Assembly (NCBI GenBank): GCA_040880285.1 | Contig: JBBDIT010000007.1 | Location: 119,729 to 183,728, forward strand | Direction of reading: 5' to 3' | Length of the DNA stretch: 64,000 nt | Source of the DNA: JANQJA01 sp040880285 | Lineage (GTDB): Bacteria; Pseudomonadota; Gammaproteobacteria; Pseudomonadales; Azotimanducaceae | Shown here: positions 44,101-52,900 of the stretch, piece after piece | Layout: each line of letters starts with the position of its first letter | How positions within the stretch are numbered: position 1 is the stretch's first letter | The notes under the pieces: generated by a model | Database searches by the model: none | What the model saw: the letters and a program-made list of their open reading frames with translations, nothing else | Told to the model about the DNA's origin: nothing | Made by a program: the position numbers and the translations under genes

Positions 44101-46200
44101 TTAATTTGCCTTGCTGATCACAGTCTCGGCAATATTGTCGGGTACTTCTTTATACTTCGAAAATTCCATGGAGTAAGACGCTCGTCCCTGGGTGGCACTG
44201 CGCATGTCAGTGACATAACCGAACATTTCGGACAACGGAACTTCCGCCCTTACCGCCTTGCCTGCAGGTACATCTTCCATACCGTGAACCACACCACGAC
44301 GACGGTTCAGGTCGCCGACAATGTCACCGTAGTACTCTTCCGGCGTGACCACTTCCACCATCATGACAGGTTCAAGCAGTACCGGACTTGCCTTGAGCGC
44401 ACCGGACTTCATCGCCATAGAGGCGGCAACCTTGAACGCAACTTCGCTCGAGTCCACATCATGGTATGAGCCATCATAAAGGGTCGCTTTGACACCTAGC
44501 AGCGGATAGCCGGCAAGCACGCCATTTGCCATCTGCTCCTGGATTCCCTTGTCAACCGCACTGATGTACTCGCGAGGCACTACACCGCCGACAATCGCGT
44601 CGACAAATTCGTAGTCCTTGCCTTCTTCTGTAATCGGCTCAAGGCGCAACCAGACATGACCGTACTGTCCACGACCACCGGTCTGGCGAACAAACTTGCC
44701 CTCGCTCTCAACGGATTTACGGATGGTTTCACGGTAGGCGACCTGGAACTTGCCAATATTCGCTTCAACACCAAATTCACGTTTCATACGGTCGACAATG
44801 ATATCGAGGTGCAACTCCCCCATACCGGCAATAATGGTCTGGCCGGACTCTTCATCTGTCGAGACACGGAAGGATGGATCTTCTGCGGCAAGCTTGCCAA
44901 GGGCCACTCCCATCTTTTCCTGATCGGCCTTGGACCTGGGCTCAACAGCCACCCGGATCACCGGATCAGGGAATTCCATGCGCTCAAGCGTGATGATGCT
45001 GTTTTCTGCACACAGGGTGTCACCCGTGGTTGCCTGCTTGAGGCCAATCGCAGCAGCGATATCACCGGCGCGCACTTCCTTGATCTCCTTGCGGTCATTG
45101 GAGTGCATTTGCACCATCCGACCAATACGCTCTTTCTTGCCTTTTACCGGGTTATAAACCGAGTCACCAGAAGACAGGACGCCCGAGTAGACGCGGAAAA
45201 AAGTCAGGGCACCCACAAACGGGTCAGTCGCAATCTTGAACGCCAGGGCCGCAAACGGCTCATCATCATCTGCCCGACGAATGGCCTCAGTTTCACCGTC
45301 TTCCAGCACGCCACGGATCGCTTTGACCTCGTCCGGGGCAGGAAGATATTCAATTACGGCGTCCAACATGGTTTGCACGCCCTTGTTCTTGAAAGCCGAT
45401 CCGCACAAGGCGGGTACGATTTCGTTAGCCAGGGTTCGTGCACGGATGCCTGCCTTGATTTCTTCGATAGTAAGCTCAGTGCCTTCGAGATATTTTTCCA
45501 TCACCTCGTCATTGGCTTCTGCAGCGGCTTCAATTAACTTTTCGCGATATTCCTTGGCGAGATCAGTCATATCATCGGGAATGTCGCGTTCTTCGAAAGT
45601 CAAACCGAGATCGTCTTCATTCCAGTAGATGGCTTTCATCTTGACCAGGTCGACCACACCTTTGAAATGCTCTTCTGCGCCTATAGCCAACTGGATCGGT
45701 ACAGGAGTCGCGCCAAGCCGGCTTTTTATCTGGGCCACGACGCGCAGAAAGTCTGCGCCCGCCCGGTCCATCTTGTTAACGAATACCAGGCGTGGCACTC
45801 CATACTTGTCAGCCTGGCGCCAAACGGTCTCGGACTGGGGTTCAACACCCGAGGTGGCGCAGAAGACAACGCACGCACCGTCAAGAACCCGAAGAGATCG
45901 CTCAACTTCAATGGTGAAATCAACGTGTCCGGGCGTATCGATGATATTGATACGATGCTGGTCGAATTGCTGCTCGGTACCTTGCCAGAAAGTGGTGGTT
46001 GCCGCGGAAGTAATCGTAATGCCACGCTCTTGCTCTTGCTCCATCCAGTCCATAACGGCAGCGCCATCGTGCACCTCACCAATCTTGTGAGACAGGCCTG
46101 TATAGAACAACACGCGTTCTGTCGTCGTGGTTTTACCGGCATCCACGTGCGCAACGATTCCAATGTTGCGGTATCTTTTTAAGGGCGTCGTTCTTGGCAC
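44101..46200 (-). CDS. fusA: Elongation factor G
   Basis: Ribosomal translocase, 699 residues. GTPase motifs GIVAHVDAGKTTTTERVLFY, DTPGHVDFTIEVERSLRVLD and NKMDRAGADFLR are in place, with domains II-V following. Start is GTG with GGGGA upstream. Lies between rpsG and tuf. Confidence 0.98.
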   Translation of the reverse strand: MPRTTPLKRYRNIGIVAHVDAGKTTTTERVLFYTGLSHKIGEVHDGAAVMDWMEQEQERGITITSAATTTFWQGTEQQFDQHRINIIDTPGHVDFTIEVERSLRVLDGACVVFCATSGVEPQSETVWRQADKYGVPRLVFVNKMDRAGADFLRVVAQIKSRLGATPVPIQLAIGAEEHFKGVVDLVKMKAIYWNEDDLGLTFEERDIPDDMTDLAKEYREKLIEAAAEANDEVMEKYLEGTELTIEEIKAGIRARTLANEIVPALCGSAFKNKGVQTMLDAVIEYLPAPDEVKAIRGVLEDGETEAIRRADDDEPFAALAFKIATDPFVGALTFFRVYSGVLSSGDSVYNPVKGKKERIGRMVQMHSNDRKEIKEVRAGDIAAAIGLKQATTGDTLCAENSIITLERMEFPDPVIRVAVEPRSKADQEKMGVALGKLAAEDPSFRVSTDEESGQTIIAGMGELHLDIIVDRMKREFGVEANIGKFQVAYRETIRKSVESEGKFVRQTGGRGQYGHVWLRLEPITEEGKDYEFVDAIVGGVVPREYISAVDKGIQEQMANGVLAGYPLLGVKATLYDGSYHDVDSSEVAFKVAASMAMKSGALKASPVLLEPVMMVEVVTPEEYYGDIVGDLNRRRGVVHGMEDVPAGKAVRAEVPLSEMFGYVTDMRSATQGRASYSMEFSKYKEVPDNIAETVISKAN

Positions 46201-46247
46201 TGCTGCAATCCCCGAATAGGTGTCTTTAGCTGTAAAGCAGAATAAAA

Positions 46248-46718
46248 TCAGAAGCGATAGTGAGAGAAAGCACGGTTCGCTTCGGCCATGCGGTGCGTAT
46301 CTTCACGCTTTCTGACCGCTGCGCCACGTCCTTCAGACGCGTCCAGCAATTCCCCGGCTAGTCGTTGCGCCATGGATTTCTCGCCGCGCTTGCGGGCAGA
46401 GTCCACCAGCCAACGCATTGCAAGCGCGTTTCGGCGTGACGGCCTGACCTCAACCGGCACCTGGTAAGTCGCACCACCGACTCGCCGCGACTTGACTTCA
46501 ACCGATGGCGCCACGGCTTCAAGGGCCGCATCGAAAACTTCAATCGGATCACCGCCATTGCGCTCCTTGATACGATCAAGGGCGCCATAAACGATGCTCT
46601 CAGCCACCGCTTTTTTGCCGCTCACCATCACATGGTTCATGAACTTGGCGAGTACGGCATTACCGTACTTGGGATCGGGCAATATTTGCCGCTTCTCGGG
46701 GACTCGACGACGAGGCAT
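46248..46718 (-). CDS. rpsG: 30S ribosomal protein S7
   Basis: 156-residue head assembly protein and, in E. coli, the str operon repressor. Begins MPRRRVPEKRQILPDPKYGN; VKSRRVGGATYQVPVEVRPS is typical. Lies 97 nt after rpsL. Confidence 0.98.
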   Translation of the reverse strand: MPRRRVPEKRQILPDPKYGNAVLAKFMNHVMVSGKKAVAESIVYGALDRIKERNGGDPIEVFDAALEAVAPSVEVKSRRVGGATYQVPVEVRPSRRNALAMRWLVDSARKRGEKSMAQRLAGELLDASEGRGAAVRKREDTHRMAEANRAFSHYRF

Positions 46719-46815
46719 ATTTTCGTTCCTTTCTTCAGGTTATCCAGGATCTTGTGACCTGGCCTTACTCTGGGCCACGGCCCAGCTCGATATTCTTCTG
46801 TTGTATCTTTCGGAC

Positions 46816-47190
46816 CTAGCCTTTAGGGCGCTTGGTACCGTACTTGGATCGGCCCTGCATACGATCGCTAACGCCAGTGGCGTCAAGCGTGCCGCGGACA
46901 GTGTGGTAACGGACACCAGGCAAGTCTTTGACTCGACCACCGCGAATCAGGACCACTGAGTGTTCCTGAAGGTTGTGCCCTTCACCACCGATATATGAAG
47001 TGACTTCGTAGCCGTTGGTCAACCGCACACGGCAAACCTTACGAAGCGCTGAGTTTGGCTTCTTCGGGGTAGTTGTATAGACCCTGGTGCACACTCCCCG
47101 TCTTTGTGGACAGGATTGCAGGGCCGGCACATCGCTTTTGACGATCTTGCGTTTTCTAGGCTTTCGAACCAATTGGCTGATTCTTGCCAT
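46816..47190 (-). CDS. rpsL: 30S ribosomal protein S12
   Basis: 124-residue decoding-centre protein. The ATG at 47190 (MARISQLVRKPRKRK) with GGTGGAG upstream gives exactly the E. coli length. KKPNSALRKVCRVRL and GGRVKDLPGVRYHTVRG retain the lysines at which streptomycin-resistance changes occur, so the allele looks wild type. First gene of the str operon. Confidence 0.98.
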   Translation of the reverse strand: MARISQLVRKPRKRKIVKSDVPALQSCPQRRGVCTRVYTTTPKKPNSALRKVCRVRLTNGYEVTSYIGGEGHNLQEHSVVLIRGGRVKDLPGVRYHTVRGTLDATGVSDRMQGRSKYGTKRPKG

Positions 47191-47264
47191 AAAGGAATAA
47201 CTCCACCTTAAAATTCTGTAATGACGCTGGCGCACCCGCAGGGACCCCGTCAAAGGGAGGGCGA

Positions 47265-47293
47265 ATTCTAATGATGGCCCACCCGATAGTCAA
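47265..47293 (-). promoter_or_regulatory. str operon promoter
   Basis: On the minus strand -35 TTGACT (47293-47288), 17-nt spacer, -10 TAGAAT (47270-47265). The hexamers and spacing are the same as those of the S10 promoter. The repeat array begins at the base next to the -35 box. Confidence 0.75.
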
Positions 47294-47416
47294 CAGGGAA
47301 ACGGCTTTGCGAGGCAAAACGTTTCCGCGGCAGACGCTGGAGCGCAGCGAAGCGTTGAGAGCAGGGAAACGGCTTTGCGAGGCAAAACGTTTCCGCGGCA
47401 GACGCTGGAGCGCAGC
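47294..47416. repeat. 68-nt tandem repeat array (collapsed at assembly gap)
   Basis: The unit starting CAGGGAAACGGCTTTGCGAG is present at 47294-47361 and again from 47362 until the N run. Each unit can fold: GGAAACG/CGTTTCC encloses TTTGC/GCAAA. GAAGCGT directly after the gap matches the unit's continuation, so the true array probably crosses the gap. Confidence 0.88.
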
Positions 47417-47516
47417 NNNNNNNNNNNNNNNNNNNNNNNNNNNNNNNNNNNNNNNNNNNNNNNNNNNNNNNNNNNNNNNNNNNNNNNNNNNNNNNNNNNN
47501 NNNNNNNNNNNNNNNN
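47417..47516. other. Assembly gap (100 N)
   Basis: Exactly 100 N, the conventional placeholder for a gap of unknown size. It interrupts the 68-nt tandem repeat, so the true number of units is unknown. Confidence 0.99.
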
Positions 47517-47527
47517 GAAGCGTCGAC

Positions 47528-48175
47528 CTAAAGCGCGAGGGCGTCGGCGCGGTCCAGATCGTTAACCAGGGCCCAACGGCCACCACCCTGTTCTACCTTC
47601 GTCCGCCAGGCCTCGACCCTTTGCAAGTAATCCTCAGGATTGACATTATCGGACCGGAGTTTGGTAACATTCAGCGCCTTGACCACAAAGCCATCCAGCG
47701 TCAGGTCAAAGTCCCGGACAAAGTCCTTCGGCAGGTCTTCTTTGAGGTCAGAATAGACAAATATGTATTTTTCACCCACCTCCGCCTCATTCAGATATTC
47801 GATCGCCTGCAGCAGTCCACCCGAGATGTCGGTATAGGCGCTGCTTTGAACACTATTGATGAAAATGTCGACGGTTTCGGCAAACTCCCGTTTTTGGCGA
47901 TTGGCTGCTGATGGCCGGGAGTCCAGTTCAACCTTGGCGATAATGTCCTTTTCGCTAAAACTACCGCTATCAATGCGGGCAACGACAAAGCTGTCGCCGG
48001 ACTCGAGGTTTGACAGCAAGTAATTAATGATCTGTCGCGCCTTTTCCAACTCCTCAGTATAGGTACCGGAAGTATCCAGCAGCAGATATACGCCGCGCTC
48101 ATAATTGACCGGTTCCCTGGAGTCACAGGAGACCAGAAGTAAGGCGAGGCAAATAATGATGATCGCAGGTTTCAT
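47528..48175 (-). CDS. von Willebrand A-like lipoprotein
   Basis: Unfamiliar 215-residue protein, started at the ATG at 48175 because GGGAG precedes it; an upstream ATG at 48208 would spoil the signal peptide. The signal ends in lipobox LVSC with Cys17. Asp18 at +2 would hold it in the inner membrane by E. coli rules. The rest looks like a vWA domain: D34-T-S36-G-T38 resembling the metal site DxSxS, then SAYTDISGGLLQAIEYL and IFVYSDLKED, which supply plausible Thr and Asp ligands. It probably faces the periplasm. It follows a membrane-protein gene whose stop overlaps the alternative start. Function unknown. Confidence 0.75.
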   Translation of the reverse strand: MKPAIIIICLALLLVSCDSREPVNYERGVYLLLDTSGTYTEELEKARQIINYLLSNLESGDSFVVARIDSGSFSEKDIIAKVELDSRPSAANRQKREFAETVDIFINSVQSSAYTDISGGLLQAIEYLNEAEVGEKYIFVYSDLKEDLPKDFVRDFDLTLDGFVVKALNVTKLRSDNVNPEDYLQRVEAWRTKVEQGGGRWALVNDLDRADALAL

Positions 48176-48207
48176 GGCTTTAGCTCCCTTCAGATCGAAA
48201 TAATGCA

Positions 48208-49713
48208 TTAACTCGTGGACGCTCCGTGGGCCAGGCCTCGCGTTCCCGGGTCTTTATCCTCCACCGGCGCCTTTTTAGGGGACGGCGCGACGCTTTTTTC
48301 CAGGCCCCCATCAATAGGCCCGACGTGGCCATCCTGGCGCCTTGCAAACCCCTTGACGGTCGACTCCATCCACAGCGGTAGCATGATCACAATATCGTAG
48401 AGTGCGATCACCATCCGGCCGAAGTGATTGAAAACATTGGCTACAAGCCGCATGGCGACCGCAAGAATACCAATGATCAATTCGATCAACATGCCAAATA
48501 CCGTCCGGCCCGTATGGAACAGGTACTCAAGCGGTATCGCCACCACGGCGAGGATTAGCGGAATAAAGAATCCCATGCCCATGTTGACTGCCAACGTGAT
48601 CCAGGTCACTTCACCGGCGGTATTGGCAAGCTCCGCCCGGAGAGCATAATTTTCCGCCTGCAGATAGTCCCGCATGAAGGCAAGGCCCGCCTCCATGGAA
48701 GCAAAAATGATCAGCATCGTGCCCACGGCCCAGATACCCTTGATTCGCATCCGGTCATCCATTGAGCCAATCAGCGGGAACAGTCGGGTGATGTGTAAGG
48801 CTTCCATCAGGAAAATGCCCAGCGTAATTTCCAGCAGGATTAATACGAACGCGGCCACCTCAGAGACCCGGATACCAAAGATTCGGTTGGACGCATCCAC
48901 CATTTCACGCATCGGATACTCAATGAGGTGAAAGTTGACCAGGGCACCACCGACGGCGATGGCCAGAACGAATAGCGCGATGACAAACTGCGTGACCTGG
49001 GACGCCTTGAGGGTGCGTTCCGCCTTGTCGGACCTGGCACAGATCTCTTCAAAGCGATCCATTTTCTCATCAATCACCTTGCCTCGAGCGATGAGTTCTT
49101 GCAGGTGCGTACCGACCTGGTCTATATCATTGGAGAGCTTGCGCCAATAAGGTGCGATCTGCTTGAGAATCGAGTGGCGAGCCGCGACGCTCTTCCGGTA
49201 CGCCTGCAAGGACTCCCGGTGCTGGGCCTCCGACGTGCGGTGGATATCCTGCAGGATTCTCCGGGTCAGCGATTCACCTTGCTGGCTGGTCTGCAGTTTT
49301 GCAACGGATTCGACCGCTTCAACCCATTCAGGCGATGGCGGCGGCACTTCACCGGCGCGCTGATAATCTTCACTTATGCGTGTGATCCCATCCTCGATAC
49401 TTCTTTGTAACCGGGGGTAACCGCCAAGATCTCTTTCGACAAATTTGTTTATGCGGAAAAATTCTCGATTCAGCTCACGTTCGGCCTGCTCCTTGCCAAG
49501 TGCAAGCAGGACTTCCCGATTCCGCTGATTCAGTCTTCGACCGGCAAGCGCCAGGGCCCGTGAGCCCATCCTGAAACTGGAATACAGAGACCGAAACACG
49601 CCCTGTATCAAGTCATGGGCACCGTGGCGACCGAAATACATCACCAACATACCCGCTGCAAGGCTTAAGACTATCCCTGTTGGGGATGACAAATTGGCCA
49701 GAAGTTCACTCAT
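48208..49713 (-). CDS. Unknown polytopic membrane protein with helical domain
   Basis: 501 residues, not recognised. An N-terminal hydrophobic segment (13-28) is followed by a long charged, helical region (about 40-238) with coiled-coil character, then about six more membrane segments (241-261, 285-305, 328-346, 371-393, 405-425, 434-449) and a hydrophilic tail rich in Pro, Lys and Asp. No catalytic motif was seen. AGGGAGG precedes the ATG. It is followed at once by the vWA-like lipoprotein, so the two probably form one transcript and perhaps one complex. It lies between rpoC and rpsL, which are usually adjacent. Confidence 0.7.
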   Translation of the reverse strand: MSELLANLSSPTGIVLSLAAGMLVMYFGRHGAHDLIQGVFRSLYSSFRMGSRALALAGRRLNQRNREVLLALGKEQAERELNREFFRINKFVERDLGGYPRLQRSIEDGITRISEDYQRAGEVPPPSPEWVEAVESVAKLQTSQQGESLTRRILQDIHRTSEAQHRESLQAYRKSVAARHSILKQIAPYWRKLSNDIDQVGTHLQELIARGKVIDEKMDRFEEICARSDKAERTLKASQVTQFVIALFVLAIAVGGALVNFHLIEYPMREMVDASNRIFGIRVSEVAAFVLILLEITLGIFLMEALHITRLFPLIGSMDDRMRIKGIWAVGTMLIIFASMEAGLAFMRDYLQAENYALRAELANTAGEVTWITLAVNMGMGFFIPLILAVVAIPLEYLFHTGRTVFGMLIELIIGILAVAMRLVANVFNHFGRMVIALYDIVIMLPLWMESTVKGFARRQDGHVGPIDGGLEKSVAPSPKKAPVEDKDPGTRGLAHGASTS

Positions 49714-49887
49714 GACACCTTCCTCCCTGATGACGCCGTTGCCAGCTTTGGTGCCTAAGGTAGCAATGGAATCGACCGGAGAATGTGAACCCCTTCACGA
49801 TTAGAAAAGCAGGCAAGCCGCAGGCGCTGTTTTAACGGAAATATCCGACGAAGTGACCGGTATGCTATCCGACAGACACCCAAACGA

Positions 49888-49913
49888 AAACGGGAGGCGA
49901 TTGCCTCCCGTTT
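49888..49913 (-). terminator. Terminator of the rpoBC operon
   Basis: AAACGGGAGGC and GCCTCCCGTTT form an 11-bp stem with a 4-nt loop, followed on the minus strand by TCGTTTGGG. It lies 28 nt past the rpoC stop and isolates the downstream two-gene unit from rpoBC transcription. Confidence 0.85.
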
Positions 49914-49941
49914 CCTTCTGCCTGGGTTTGTATGAAGCCTG

Positions 49942-52900
49942 CTACGACTCGCCGGAGGAGCTCAACGCCTCTGATAACGCGGCCTCAACGTCGGCTGAAC
50001 TCACCGCCGTGCGATCTTCATCGGCAGCCGCTCGCTTGCGACGTCGATCCTCGTGGTACTTGAGCCCGGTACCAGCAGGAATCAAACGACCCACAATGAC
50101 GTTCTCCTTCAGGCCGCGCAGATAATCCCGCTTGCCGGTGACCGCAGCCTCAGTGAGGACACGCGTGGTCTCCTGGAAGGAAGCAGCAGAGATGAAGGAT
50201 TCAGTAGCCAGTGCAGCTTTGGTAATACCGAGCAGCACTCGCTCGAATTTCATCAGCTGCTTGCTGTCAGCCTCCAGACGCTCGTTTTCTTCCAGCGCCC
50301 TGACGTACTCGACCTGCTCGCCCTTGATCATGGTAGATTCACCCGGATCCTGGACTTCGACCTTACGGAGCATCTGGCACACGATGACTTCAATATGCTT
50401 GTCATTGATGCCTACACCCTGAAGACGGTACACGTCCTGGATTTCCTTGACGATGTACTTGGCCAATTCCTTGACGCCTTTGAGGCGCAGGATGTCGTGC
50501 GGGTCTTCCGGACCATCCGACACTACCTCACCTTTATCGACGTGCTCACCCTCGAAGACGGTCATGTGACGCCACTTGGGAATGAGCCGTTCGTAGTGAT
50601 CCTCACCTTCCGGCAATTCACCTGGCTCGGTCGGCGTAATGATCAGGCGCCGCTTACCCTTGGTTTCCTTGCCGAAGCTGACGGTACCGGATATCTCCGC
50701 CAGAACGCCGGCTTCCTTGGGTTTACGTGCTTCAAACAGGTCAGCAACACGTGGCAAACCACCGGTGATGTCACGAGTTTTGGACCCTTCCTGAGGGATA
50801 CGCGCAATTACGTCACCAACCTCAATATGGTCTCCGTCTTCCAGCGAAAGAATTGCGTTGGGTTGGAGGAAGTAGTGCGCCGGCACATCAGTACCTGCCA
50901 GCAGCAGGCTTTCGCCCTTCTCATCCACCAACCGAACAGCAGGACGAACGTCCTTACCGGAACTCGGGCGATCCTTTGGATCAATGACTGAAATACTTGA
51001 AAGCCCGGTAAGTTCGTCGGTCTGACGCCGTACGGTAATACCTTCTTCCATTCCCTCGAACACAACGCTACCGGCCACTTCGGTCACGATCGGGTGAGTA
51101 TGTGGGTCCCAGGTTGCGACGATCTCACCTGACTTGACCTGATCATCGTGACCTTTTTTGATAACAGCACCATAAGGAACCTTGTAGCGTTCACGTTCAC
51201 GTCCTGCTTCCTCGTCGGCTACTGCGATCTCACCAGAGCGGGATACCGCGACCAGTTCACCGCTGATCTTTTCGATCGTCTTGAGGTTATGCAGGTGAAT
51301 TCGACCGGTGTGCTTGACCTGGACATTGTCTATGGCAGTTGCTCTTGATGCGGCACCACCAATATGGAACGTGCGCATGGTGAGCTGTGTGCCTGGTTCA
51401 CCAATTGACTGTGCTGCAATCACACCAACTGCTTCACCGATGTTGACCAGATGTCCACGACCAAGGTCGCGACCATAACAGCTGCTACATACGCCGTAGC
51501 GGGTTTTACAGCTGATCGGACTACGAACCAGAATTTCGTCGACGCCGAGGTCTTCAAGTTGGGATACCCATTTTTCGTCGATCATGGTGCCAGCCGGAAT
51601 GACCACATCGTCACCAGCGACGTTGAAGACGTCCCTTGCCGCCACACGTCCCAAAACGCGGGTCCCCAAAGGCTCAACCACGTCACCGCCTTCAATGACA
51701 GCAGTCATGATAAGGCCATCGTCCGTACCGCAATCCACCTCGGTAATCACAAGATCCTGTGCCACGTCCACCAGTCGACGGGTCAGGTAACCCGAGTTCG
51801 CAGTCTTGAGTGCCGTATCCGCTAGTCCCTTACGCGCACCGTGGGTTGAGATAAAGTACTGCATGACCGACAACCCTTCGCGGAAATTGGCGGTAATCGG
51901 CGTTTCGATAATCGATCCATCCGGTTTTGTCATGAGACCACGCATGCCGGACAGCTGCCTGATTTGCGCGGGGGAACCCCGGGCACCGGAGTCGGAGTAC
52001 ATCCAGATGCTGTTAAAGGAGTTTTGCTCTTCCTCTTTACCCTCGCGGTTAATGACCGTTTCCTTTGCCAGCGTATCCATCATGGCAGCACCGACCTGGT
52101 CGTTTGCGCGGGTCCAAATGTCGATGACCTTGTTGTACTTCTCGCCCTGGGTCACAAGGCCGGAAGCAAACTGGGACTCGATCTCACGAATCTCATCTTC
52201 GGCCTCACCAATAATCCTTGCCTTTGCTTCCGGAATCACGAAGTCATCGACACCGATGGAAGCACCCGAGCGGGTGGAATACTCATATCCCATGTACATC
52301 AGTTGGTCGGCAAATATCACAGTATCTTTCAGGCCAACGGTTCGGTAACAAACGTTGATCAGGCGTGAAATATCCTTGTTGTCCAACGTCCGATTAACCA
52401 GCTCATAGCCAAGCCCATCGGGGACTATTTCATAGAGCAGCGCCCGACCCACAGTAGTGTCCTGCACTTCTCGGCGCGTCTCCATTTCCCCGTCTTCACT
52501 CTTGATCGTTTCCTTCACCCGCACTTTGACGCGAGCTTGTAAACCAACTTTTCCTGACCGATAAGCGCGCGAAACTTCTTCGACATCGGCGAAGCGCATA
52601 CCCTCGCCTTTATCGTTGATGCGTTCACGGGTCATGTAATAGACCCCCAATACCACGTCCTGCGACGGCACGATAATGGGTTCACCATCTGCCGGTAACA
52701 ACACGTTATTGGTCGACATCATTAGTGCACGTGACTCCAGCTGCGCCTCGAGGGTGAGCGGTACGTGTACAGCCATCTGGTCGCCATCAAAGTCAGCGTT
52801 ATAGGCAATACAAACCAGTGGATGTAACTGGATCGCTTTACCTTCAATCAGGACCGGCTCAAACGCCTGGATGCCCAAACGGTGCAACGTTGGCGCACGG

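Larger units (their letters stand above)
47191..47527. other. str leader, promoter, repeat array and assembly gap
   Basis: This 337-nt stretch holds no supported gene. From rpsL outward come a leader of about 65 nt, the str promoter, nearly two units of a 68-nt repeat and 100 N. Frames drawn across the N are not real. Confidence 0.8.

Noticed and set aside
47294..47416. Possible CRISPR array
   Set aside because: Units are directly tandem at 68 nt without variable spacers, and no cas genes are present.
47271..47531. Frames running through the N block
   Set aside because: They consist of repeat plus unknown bases and cannot be supported.
50053..50991. 312-codon plus-strand frame opposite rpoC
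   Set aside because: Antisense shadow of a conserved essential gene; no ribosome-binding site or family resemblance.
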